The translations under genes and the position numbers were made by a program. Below are positions 56,666-64,000 of a stretch of DNA of 64,000 nt, piece by piece. The first letter of the stretch is position 1, and each line of letters starts with the position of its first letter. Where the stretch lies: positions 1,364,001-1,428,000 of the forward strand of contig NZ_OZ255701.1 of the NCBI RefSeq assembly GCF_965276875.1, written 5' to 3'. The DNA comes from Lichenicoccus sp965276875 (lineage in GTDB: Bacteria > Pseudomonadota > Alphaproteobacteria > Acetobacterales > Acetobacteraceae). Under the pieces are notes generated by a model, which worked only from the letters and a program-made list of their open reading frames with translations, ran no database searches and was not told the origin of the DNA.

Positions 56666-58380
56666 GGGCCCGCGGAGATGATGATTTCGATAAGGTTAGG
56701 CAAACGCGAAGCGATGCCGGCCTCGATGGTGGGAGCGATGTCGGCGGCGCGTTCGATGCGCAGGGCAGGCACGCCCATGGAGTGCGCGAGGCTCTGATAG
56801 TCGATTGCCGGGTCGACCAGGTCCATGGCGATGAAGCGGTTGCGGCGGACCGAGGCGTAGGCGGGCTGTGCGCGCATGAAGTTCTTCAGGACGTTGTATT
56901 CGCGGTTGTTCATGACGACGAAGGTGACCGGCAGGCGCTCGTGTGCGGCGGTCCAGAGGGCTTGCGGCGAGTAGAGCGCGGCACCGTCGCCGACGAGGCT
57001 GATGACCGGCTCGCGGCCGAGGCCGAGCGAGCAGCCGATGGCGGCGGGCATGCCCCAGCCGAGGCAGCCGCCGCGCAGAAAGCTGTATTGGCGTGGCCAC
57101 GGGCTATCGAGGAAGGCGCGCAGATGCAGTGAGGTTGCGATGGCCTCGTCGACGATGGCGATGTCCGGGCCGATGGCGCGCGCGGCTTCGCGGGCTGCAA
57201 CCTGCGGGGTGATGATTGGGGCGTCGAACTCCGCGGCGGCGGCTTCGGCGTGTTGGCGGCGGGTTTGCGCGCGGCGTGTGGCTGCGGCCTGCACCAGGTT
57301 CGCGCGCGCGGCGGCGCTGTCGCCTAGTGCTGGAGGCAGGATTAGCGCAAGGGCGCCGAGCGAGGCCTTGAGGTCGCCGACGACGGAGAGGCGTGTCGGG
57401 TAGGTGCGGCCGAGGTCGCGCACGTCGGACGACATCTGATAGACGGCGCAGCCGGGCGGGACTGCCGAAGTTTCGGTGTAGAGCACGGTGATCAGCGACT
57501 TGCCGCCGAGTGCGAACACCGCGTCGTAGTCGCTCAATACGTGGGCGATGGAGTCGGCGTTGCTCGGCAGGTTGCCGCCCCAGAGCGGGTGCGAGGTCGG
57601 GTAGGGGATGCGTGCCGGCCAGGACGAGCCGTAGACGGGCGCGCCGAGCAGTTCGGCAACAGTGACGACTTCGGCGGCGGCGTTCGAGGCGTGGATTTCG
57701 TCGCCGGCGATGATGAGCAGGCGGCCGGGGGCGACGGCGGCGAACTGTTCGGCCAGCCGGTCGAGCGAGCCCGCGACCGCGGCGCGGTCGACAACCGAGT
57801 GCGCGGTGACCGGGATATCGGTCATTGCCTCCATCACGTCCATCGGCAGAGAGAGGAACACCGGGCCGGTGGGGGCGGCGCGGGCATCGTTGAAGGCGCG
57901 TCGCACCAGCACCGGCAACTGGCTGACGTTGGTGACCTCGTGCGCCCATTTCATCGCGGGGGCGGCGATGCGCACCAGGTCGCCGTAGAGCAGCGGGTCG
58001 GTGAGGCTGTGGCGGCTGTCCTGCTGGCCGGCGGTGACCACCAGCGGTGTTTGCGAGACGCTGGCGTTAAGCAGGTTGCCCATGCCGTTGCCCAGGCCGC
58101 CCGCGGTATGCAGGTTGAGGAAGCCGGGGCGACCCGCGGCCTGGGCGTAGCCGTCGGCCATGGCGACCGCGCTCGCCTCCTGCAAAGCGAGCACGTAGTG
58201 GAGCTCCGGCTTCTCGACGAGGGCGTCCATGAGCGGCAGTTCGGTGGTTCCGGGATTGCCGAAGATGTATTCCACGCCTTCGCTATGCAGCGTCTCCAGC
58301 AGCAGGTCGGCTCCCCGGCGCAGGTTGGGGCGCAGGTTGGGGCGCATGGTGGATTCGGCGTTGGCAAGCGGCGTCAGCAT
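56662..58380 (-). CDS. Thiamine-diphosphate enzyme, benzoylformate decarboxylase-like
   Basis: A 572-residue ThDP enzyme of the BFDC/acetolactate-synthase superfamily. The activator Glu68 is in LALQEAS, His91 (LNLHTAGG) matches BFDC His70, and LVGDGAALYSPQ with VVMNNREYN is the ThDP-Mg motif. GNPGTTELP has Thr where BFDC has Ser26, and the BFDC His281 position aligns by eye with Val299. Benzoylformate is therefore doubtful as substrate. The ATG at 58380 has GGAG upstream. A tandem 12-bp repeat near the start encodes RPNLRPNLRR. Confidence 0.88.
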   Translation of the reverse strand: MLTPLANAESTMRPNLRPNLRRGADLLLETLHSEGVEYIFGNPGTTELPLMDALVEKPELHYVLALQEASAVAMADGYAQAAGRPGFLNLHTAGGLGNGMGNLLNASVSQTPLVVTAGQQDSRHSLTDPLLYGDLVRIAAPAMKWAHEVTNVSQLPVLVRRAFNDARAAPTGPVFLSLPMDVMEAMTDIPVTAHSVVDRAAVAGSLDRLAEQFAAVAPGRLLIIAGDEIHASNAAAEVVTVAELLGAPVYGSSWPARIPYPTSHPLWGGNLPSNADSIAHVLSDYDAVFALGGKSLITVLYTETSAVPPGCAVYQMSSDVRDLGRTYPTRLSVVGDLKASLGALALILPPALGDSAAARANLVQAAATRRAQTRRQHAEAAAAEFDAPIITPQVAAREAARAIGPDIAIVDEAIATSLHLRAFLDSPWPRQYSFLRGGCLGWGMPAAIGCSLGLGREPVISLVGDGAALYSPQALWTAAHERLPVTFVVMNNREYNVLKNFMRAQPAYASVRRNRFIAMDLVDPAIDYQSLAHSMGVPALRIERAADIAPTIEAGIASRLPNLIEIIISAGP

Positions 58381-58432
58381 GTCGGCACTCCGGATGTGGG
58401 CCGCGTTGCCCTGGGGTCGGACGGATCGTAGG

Positions 58433-60007
58433 GTGCCTGGGACAGTTCATCCAACCCGTGGCCCTCCCCTGAATACGCCAAGACCCAGTCTGCGTCTGCT
58501 CGCGCCACGCGGATCGATGGCCGTGCTGCAGGATGCGCCGGCGATTGCGCAGAGTGCGCGCAATCGCGGCATCGTTCGTCGGCTGGAGACGATCTACTAC
58601 GACACTGCCGACCATGCGCTGTTCGCGACTGGGCTTTCGTTGCGCGTGCAGCGGCAGGGGCAGCGCTGTATCCAGGCGGTGCGGCAGGATGGCCAGGTTT
58701 GGTCGCGGCTCGTCTCGGGTCCGGGGCCCGATCTTGCCGCCCTGGATGGTGCCGGCTTGCCGCTGCCGGCGGCGCTGCTCGAGCGGCTGTCGGCGAGGCC
58801 GGTGACGGCGGTGTTCGAGACGCGGCTGCGGCGGCGCCTGCGCCGGCTCGCGTTTTCCGGGGCGCTGGTGGAGGCGGCGTTCGACGAGGGCCTGATCGAG
58901 GCGCCGTCCGGGCAGGAGGCGTTCGCGGCGATTAGGCTCGATCTGCAATCGGGCGATCCGGCTGTGCTGTATGAGATCGGCATGCGGTTGCTGGAGCTGG
59001 CGCCGCTGCGTCCGGACACGGCAGGCACCATGCGTCGCGGTTACGCGCTGGCCTCCGGCGTGCGGCCGAGGGCCGAGAAGGCGGTGCCAGCGAGGATAGC
59101 GGAGGGCTTCGTCGTCGACGAGCTGGTGGGGGCCGTGCTCGCCGCCTGCCAGACGCATCTGCTGGGCAACCAGGTCGTCGCCCTGGAGGGCAGCCGCGCC
59201 GAGGGGGTGCATCAGATGCGGGTGGCGCTGCGCCGGCTGCGCACGGCGCTGTCGCTGCTGGGCCGGGAGATGCCGTCGCCGACAATGGACAGCCTGGCCG
59301 GGGAGGCACGCTGGCTGGCGGACCGGCTTGGCCCGGCACGCGGCTGGGACGTGTTTCTCGCCGCCACGCTGAGCGGGCCGGAACGGCTGGGGGGCGCGGA
59401 TTTCGCCGGGCTGCGCGCGGCGGCGGCGGCGCGCCGCGAGGCGGCCTACGCGGAGGTCCGCGAGACCATCGGCGATGCGCGCTACGGCCGGTTCCAGATG
59501 CTGCTCAGCCAGTGGATCGTGCGGCGCGGCTGGCGCAACGAAGTGGATCGCGAGGGGCTCGCGGTGCTTGCCGAGCCGGCCACGGCGCTGGCGGCGCGGG
59601 TGCTCAGCCGGCTGCATCGGCGCGCACTCAAGCAGGGGCGGCGCTTCAAGCGGCTGTCGGCGGAGGAGCGGCACGGCTTACGGATTACGCTGAAGAAGCT
59701 GCGCTACGCGGTTGAGTTCTTCCTGCCGCTCTGCCAGGAGGCGGCATCCGCCCGCCGCTTCCTGGTACGGCTCGCGGCACTCCAGGACGCGCTGGGGCTG
59801 GACCATGACGCGGCCACCACGCAGCCGCTGCTGGATGCGTTGGCCCAGGAGAGTGCCGTGCTCGGCGTGCATCGCGCGATTGGCGTGGTCGCCGGCTGGC
59901 AGGGCGGCCAGAGCCTGGCAACGGCCGAGTTGCTGGCCGAGCGCTGGGAGCGGTTCAGGTCGCTGCCGTTACCCTTCGCAGCATCGGAGGGACTTACCTC
60001 GCGCTGA
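58433..60007 (+). CDS. CYTH-CHAD domain protein
   Basis: A protein of about 524 residues. A CYTH (triphosphate tunnel) domain (ETIYYDTADHALFATGLSLRVQ, AFDEGLIE) is followed by a CHAD domain with conserved His/Arg helices (GVHQMRVALRRLRTALSLL, RITLKKLRYAVEFFLPL). CHAD proteins bind polyphosphate. The first tunnel strand, normally ExExK, reads PSLRLLA here, so catalysis is doubtful. The start is uncertain: GTG 58433 keeps strand 1, ATG 58517 would remove it, and ATGs at 58379/58394 overlap the divergent gene. Confidence 0.85.
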   Translation: MPGTVHPTRGPPLNTPRPSLRLLAPRGSMAVLQDAPAIAQSARNRGIVRRLETIYYDTADHALFATGLSLRVQRQGQRCIQAVRQDGQVWSRLVSGPGPDLAALDGAGLPLPAALLERLSARPVTAVFETRLRRRLRRLAFSGALVEAAFDEGLIEAPSGQEAFAAIRLDLQSGDPAVLYEIGMRLLELAPLRPDTAGTMRRGYALASGVRPRAEKAVPARIAEGFVVDELVGAVLAACQTHLLGNQVVALEGSRAEGVHQMRVALRRLRTALSLLGREMPSPTMDSLAGEARWLADRLGPARGWDVFLAATLSGPERLGGADFAGLRAAAAARREAAYAEVRETIGDARYGRFQMLLSQWIVRRGWRNEVDREGLAVLAEPATALAARVLSRLHRRALKQGRRFKRLSAEERHGLRITLKKLRYAVEFFLPLCQEAASARRFLVRLAALQDALGLDHDAATTQPLLDALAQESAVLGVHRAIGVVAGWQGGQSLATAELLAERWERFRSLPLPFAASEGLTSR

Positions 60008-60055
60008 CCGGGCGGCTATTGCATGTCGGTGCCGAAGATCGTGCGGGCCTCGACC

Positions 60056-61144
60056 ATGAAACAGCCTTGCTTGCGCCTGTTGCTGGGCGCCGTGCTGCTG
60101 GGGGCGCCCGTTGCCGCGGGGGCGGCCGCACCTTCCGTCCCGGTGCGTGTCGGCACCGTGGTGCGCGAGGATCTGCCGATCAGCATCGGCGGCCTCGGTA
60201 CGGTGCAGGCCTGGCGGTCGGTCACCGCGCGGGCGCAAGTCAACGGCTACCTGACGGAACTGGATTTCCACGAGGGCCAGGAGGTGCATCGCGGCGACCT
60301 GCTGGCGGTGGTCGACCCACGCCCCTATGCCGCCCTGCTCGCCCAGGCCGAAGCCAAGAAGGCCGGCGACGCGGCGACACTCGCCAATTATCAAGTCAAT
60401 TACCGGCGTGACTCGACCTTGGCGCACGACCAGTACGCGAGCCGCCAGCAGGCCGACAATGACATGGCGCTGGTGCGTCAGTTCCAGGCCAACGTGCTGG
60501 GTGACGAGGCGGCGGTGATGCAGGCCAAGCTCAACCTCGCCTTCTGCCGGATCACCGCCCCGATCGACGGGGTCGTGGGCTTTAGGCTGATCGATGTCGG
60601 CAACCTGATCCAGAACGCGGCGCAGACGGCGATTGTCACCATCCAGCAGGTGCATCCCATCGCGGTGGTGTTCACGCTGGCCGAGCAGGATCTGCCGCGC
60701 GTGCAGGAGGCGCGCGCGAGGGGCACCCTGCCCGCGGCGGCCTACAGCTCGGACGAGGAGACGCTGCTCGGTCGCGGCACGCTGGTGACGCCGAACAACA
60801 CGATCGACAGCACGACCGGAACGATCTCGCTCAAGGCGGTGTTCGCCAACCGCCAAGACCTGCTCTGGCCGGGCCAATACGTGAATGTGCGCCTGCAGTT
60901 GCGCGTGCAGAAAAACGCGGTGGTGGTGCCGCTGGAGGCGGTGCAGCACGGTCCCGACGGGCTCTATGTCTATGTGGTGCGGCCCGACCATACGGTGCAC
61001 AACCGTTCGATCGAGGTTGGCTATCAGGATGCGCGGGTGGCAATGGTGACGGCCGGATTGCAGGGCGGCGAGAGCATCGTGCTCGACGGCCAGTCGCGCC
61101 TGCAGGACGGCACCCGTATCGCAGCCGAGCCCGCGCACGCCTGA
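60056..61144 (+). CDS. RND efflux periplasmic adaptor (membrane fusion protein)
   Basis: A 362-residue MdtA/AcrA-like adaptor. A signal peptide (MKQPCLRLLLGAVLLGAPVAAG) is followed by the lipoyl-like hairpin (VNGYLTELDFHEGQEVHRGDLLAVVDPRPY), a helical hairpin, FCRITAPIDGVVGFRLIDVGN, and beta-barrel segments with GRGTLVTPNNTIDSTTGTI. It lacks a lipobox. An ATG at 60023 is an alternative start. Its TGA overlaps the pump's ATG (TGATG). Confidence 0.92.
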   Translation: MKQPCLRLLLGAVLLGAPVAAGAAAPSVPVRVGTVVREDLPISIGGLGTVQAWRSVTARAQVNGYLTELDFHEGQEVHRGDLLAVVDPRPYAALLAQAEAKKAGDAATLANYQVNYRRDSTLAHDQYASRQQADNDMALVRQFQANVLGDEAAVMQAKLNLAFCRITAPIDGVVGFRLIDVGNLIQNAAQTAIVTIQQVHPIAVVFTLAEQDLPRVQEARARGTLPAAAYSSDEETLLGRGTLVTPNNTIDSTTGTISLKAVFANRQDLLWPGQYVNVRLQLRVQKNAVVVPLEAVQHGPDGLYVYVVRPDHTVHNRSIEVGYQDARVAMVTAGLQGGESIVLDGQSRLQDGTRIAAEPAHA

Positions 61145-64000
61145 TGAGCATCTCGACCCCCTTCATTAAGCGCCCGATCGCGACCTCGCTGCTGATGGCG
61201 GCGCTGTTTCTGGTCGGGTTAGCGGCGTTCCCGCTGCTGCCGGTGGCCCCCTTGCCGGCGGTGGACTTTCCGACGCTGGAGGTCACCACGCAGTATCCGG
61301 GGGCCAGCCCCGATACCATGGCGTCCGCCGTGGCCGAGCCTCTGGAGACGCAGTTCAACGAGATCTCCGGTGTTTCGCAGATGACCTCGGTGAACGTGCT
61401 CGGCACCAGCACGATTACCATCCAGTTCGACCTGTCGCGCAATATCGACGCCGCAATGGGAGACGTGCTGGAGGCGATCAACGCGGCAGCCGGACAGTTG
61501 CCAAAGGACCTGCCGACGCAGCCCGAGGTGCGCAAGGTCAATCCCGCCGATCCGCCGATCATGCTGCTCTCGGTGCAGTCCGACGCGATGCCACTGACCA
61601 CCGTCGACCGCTACGCCGAGAACATCCTGGTGCAGCAGCTCTCGACCGTGCGCGGCGTCGGCGAGGTGGCGATCGGCGGTCAGCAGAAGCCGGCGGTCCG
61701 GGTGCAGATCGATCCCGGCAAGCTGGCCAGCATGGGCATGACGCTGGAGGACGTGCGCACCGCTCTGGCCAACGCCACGTCGAATAGCCCGAAGGGCAGC
61801 ATCGACGGCCCGAACACCTCGCTGGTGGTCATGGCCAACGACCAGATCACCACGCCGGCGGCGTACGGGCGGGTGATTGTCGGCTATCGCAACGGGGCAG
61901 CGATCCGCATCGGCGATATCGGCCATGCCGTGCGCGGACCGCAGAACCGCGAGCTGGCGGGTTGGCAGGATGCCGGCGAAGGCGTCAAGCGCGGCGTGTT
62001 GCTGATCATCTTTAAGCAGCCGAACGCCAACGTGATTGCCACCGTGGGTCGCATCAAGGCGGCGCTGCCGCGGCTGCGGGCCTCGATCCCGCCGGCGATC
62101 CATGTGGGCGCGATCGTCGACAAGACGATCATGATCCGTGCCTCGGTGCACGACGTCGAGGTGACGCTGGCGATCGCCATCGCGCTCGTGGTGATGGTGA
62201 TCTTCCTGTTCCTGCGCAGTGCCTGGGCGACGATCATTCCCAGTGCGACGGTGCCGCTGGCGTTGTTCGGCACGTTTGCCGTGATGTATGCGCTCGGGTT
62301 CAGCCTGGATAATCTGTCGCTGATGGCGCTGACGGTCGCGGTCGGCTTCGTCGTCGACGACGCGATCGTCATGCTGGAGAACATCTATCGCCATGTCGAG
62401 GATGGTGTGCCGCCGCGCGAGGCGGCGCTGCGCGGGGCGGGCGAGATCGGCTTCACCATCGTCTCGATCAGCTTCTCGCTGATCGCGGTGTTCATCCCGC
62501 TGCTGCTGATGGGCGGCATCGTCGGCAGGCTGTTCCGCGAGTTTGCGCTCACGGTTTCGATCGCGGTGCTGGTCTCGGCCGCCGTCTCGCTGACGCTGAC
62601 GCCGATGCTGTGCGCGCGCTTCCTGCGCCAGGCGCCGTCACACGGACGCATCTACCGTGTCGTCGAGAGCCTGTTCGAGGGGCTGCTCGGCTTCTACCGG
62701 CGTACTTTGGATGTGGCGCTCCGTTTCCGCTTGGTGACGCTGTGCACCTTCCTGTGCACCGTGGCGCTGACCGTGGCGCTGTATATGGTGATCCCGAAGG
62801 GGTTCTTTCCGATCGAGGATGCCGGGCTGATCGTCGGCACCACGCAGGCGTCCCAGGACATCTCGTTCGAGGCCATGCTCAATCGCCAGGAGCAGATCAA
62901 CCGGATGGTGGCCGCGGATCCCGCCACCGAGGTGTTCGCATCCCAGATCGGCGCCGGCACCGCCGGGCAGACCGCCAATATGGGGCGGATCTATATCCAC
63001 CTGAAAGACTGGGGCGAGCGGGCGCCGATCATGCAGGTGATCGCGCGGCTGTCGGCGAAGGCGGCGCGGATCCCGGGCATGAGGCTCTACATGCAGCCGG
63101 CGCAGGACATCAATGTCGGCGGCCGGGTTTCGCAGACGATGTATCAATACACTTTGCAGGACGCCGATGCGGCGGAGCTGAACCACTGGGCGCCAAAGGT
63201 GCTGGCGGCGGTCCGCACGATGAAGCAGGTGCGCGACGTCGCCACCGACCAGCAGATCGCCGGCACCACCGCCACCCTGCGCATCGACCGCGACCTCGCC
63301 GCGCGCTTCGGCATCCTGCCGGCGCAGATCGACGCGGTGCTCTACGACGCGTTTGGCCAGCGCGAGGTGGTGCAGTATTTCTCGCAGCTCGATTCGTATT
63401 TCGTCATTCTGGAAGTGCCGCCCAGGCAGGAGGGCGAGGGCGCGACGCTGGGCAAGCTGTATGTGCGCGGCAGCAACGGCCAGGCGGTGCCGCTATCGGC
63501 GCTGGTGAAGGTCGACACCGTGCCGGTGACGCCGCTGGCGGAGAACCACCAGAGCCAGTTCCCGGCAGTGACGATCTCGTTCAACCTGGCACCCGGGGTG
63601 GCGCTCGGCGATGCGGTGACGGCGATCACCAGGGTCGAGGCCCAGCTCGGCACGCCGCTGTCGCTGACCGGCTCGTTCCAGGGCACCGCACAGGCGTTCC
63701 AATCCTCGCTGGGCACCGAGCCATACCTGATCGCAGCGGCGCTGATCTGCGTCTATATCATCCTCGGCATCCTGTACGAGAGCTACATCCTGCCGCTGAC
63801 CATCCTCTCGACCCTGCCCTCGGCAGGCGTCGGCGCGCTGCTGATGCTGATGCTGGCGCATACCGACCTGTCGGTGATCGCGATGATCGGGATCATCCTG
63901 CTGATCGGCATCGTCAAGAAGAACGGCATCATGATGGTCGATTTCGCGATCAACGCCGAACGCAACCAGGGCCGCACGCCGCTCGAGGCGATCCGCCAGG
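61144..64000 (+). CDS. RND efflux pump, MdtB/MdtC-like (3' end outside window)
   Basis: The first roughly 950 codons of a proton-driven inner-membrane RND pump, cut by the right edge. It starts MSISTPFIKRPIATSLLMAA, has the porter domain with VEPLETQFNEISGVSQMTS, and the proton-relay Asp pair in TVAVGFVVDDAIVMLENIYRHVE. The later membrane segment GIILLIGIVKKNGIMMVDFA is typical of MdtB/MdtC. With the adaptor it would export drugs or other amphiphiles through an outer-membrane channel not encoded here. Confidence 0.94.
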   Translation, partial: MSISTPFIKRPIATSLLMAALFLVGLAAFPLLPVAPLPAVDFPTLEVTTQYPGASPDTMASAVAEPLETQFNEISGVSQMTSVNVLGTSTITIQFDLSRNIDAAMGDVLEAINAAAGQLPKDLPTQPEVRKVNPADPPIMLLSVQSDAMPLTTVDRYAENILVQQLSTVRGVGEVAIGGQQKPAVRVQIDPGKLASMGMTLEDVRTALANATSNSPKGSIDGPNTSLVVMANDQITTPAAYGRVIVGYRNGAAIRIGDIGHAVRGPQNRELAGWQDAGEGVKRGVLLIIFKQPNANVIATVGRIKAALPRLRASIPPAIHVGAIVDKTIMIRASVHDVEVTLAIAIALVVMVIFLFLRSAWATIIPSATVPLALFGTFAVMYALGFSLDNLSLMALTVAVGFVVDDAIVMLENIYRHVEDGVPPREAALRGAGEIGFTIVSISFSLIAVFIPLLLMGGIVGRLFREFALTVSIAVLVSAAVSLTLTPMLCARFLRQAPSHGRIYRVVESLFEGLLGFYRRTLDVALRFRLVTLCTFLCTVALTVALYMVIPKGFFPIEDAGLIVGTTQASQDISFEAMLNRQEQINRMVAADPATEVFASQIGAGTAGQTANMGRIYIHLKDWGERAPIMQVIARLSAKAARIPGMRLYMQPAQDINVGGRVSQTMYQYTLQDADAAELNHWAPKVLAAVRTMKQVRDVATDQQIAGTTATLRIDRDLAARFGILPAQIDAVLYDAFGQREVVQYFSQLDSYFVILEVPPRQEGEGATLGKLYVRGSNGQAVPLSALVKVDTVPVTPLAENHQSQFPAVTISFNLAPGVALGDAVTAITRVEAQLGTPLSLTGSFQGTAQAFQSSLGTEPYLIAAALICVYIILGILYESYILPLTILSTLPSAGVGALLMLMLAHTDLSVIAMIGIILLIGIVKKNGIMMVDFAINAERNQGRTPLEAIRQ

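Noticed and set aside
58318..58350. Tandem 12-bp repeat as a regulatory element
   Set aside because: The repeat lies within the start of the ThDP-enzyme coding region, is in frame (RPNLRPNLRR), and is more simply a small slippage duplication.

Overview
The window is a compact, GC-rich (about two thirds G+C) chromosomal stretch of an alphaproteobacterium. Gene content and neighbourhoods (rimP-nusA-ylxR/L7Ae-infB-rbfA, truB-rpsO, ispH-thrB-rnhA, a cyanide-insensitive-like cytochrome bd operon, sugar ABC transporters, intergenic elements with GGGGCTCTGCCCC-type hairpins) point to the Rhodospirillales, most likely the Acetobacteraceae; the family assignment is inference. No tRNA, rRNA, CRISPR array, integrase, transposase or IS element was seen, and no gene-free stretch exceeds 300 bp.

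Layout. 0.1-1.3 kb: truB-rpsO (minus). 1.5-2.0: ferritin-like DUF892 gene. 1.95-8.7: minus-strand operon of a small membrane protein, cydA, cydB, a two-helix mini-protein, cydD and cydC, with a divergent TetR gene at 8.7-9.3. 9.3-13.6: AraC regulator, two tandem LigF-like glutathione S-transferases, and a PRISE-type reductase carrying an extra C-terminal domain. 13.6-14.0: orphan ParE-like toxin. 14.2-22.4: fatty-acid degradation regulon, with merR-fadD facing thiolase, 3-hydroxyacyl-CoA dehydrogenase/enoyl-CoA hydratase, acyl-CoA dehydrogenase, SCP2 and thioesterase across an intergenic region with two matching dyad operators. 22.4-23.6: small secreted protein and an aldo/keto reductase. 23.6-29.6: rbfA, infB, ylxR-L7Ae fusion, nusA and rimP with a promoter and an attenuator-like leader. 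29.6-32.9: fused amino-acid ABC transporter and a methyltransferase. 32.9-41.9: tetritol/tetrulose-type sugar catabolic island (RpiB, RbsB/C/A-like transporter, DUF2291, Zn-dehydrogenase, DhaL, DhaK, divergent SorC regulator). 41.9-47.3: lipoproteins, DUF2237, a Wzm/Wzt-like exporter, SPOR lytic transglycosylase, exported peroxiredoxin, gcvH. 47.4-52.3: ispH-thrB-rnhA-hybrid histidine kinase, then a DUF2945 protein. 52.4-58.4: DUF3667, LysR/SDR pair, a polytopic membrane protein coupled to a benzoylformate-decarboxylase-like TPP enzyme. 58.4-60.0: CYTH-CHAD protein. 60.0-64.0: RND efflux adaptor and pump, the pump running off the right edge.

The main points of interest are: (i) the normally continuous nusA-infB-rbfA-truB-rpsO operon is split by about 22 kb holding the respiratory, GST/PRISE and beta-oxidation modules; (ii) a nine-gene island whose parts fit threitol/erythritol to erythrulose to erythrulose-4-phosphate to erythrose-4-phosphate; (iii) several well-formed candidate operators (MerR dyads, a 21-bp-period AraC direct repeat, SorC, TetR and LysR palindromes), each next to a gene of the expected regulator family; and (iv) enzymes with a changed key residue (CydA quinol-site Lys, GST Glu, BFDC-type His, CYTH ExExK).
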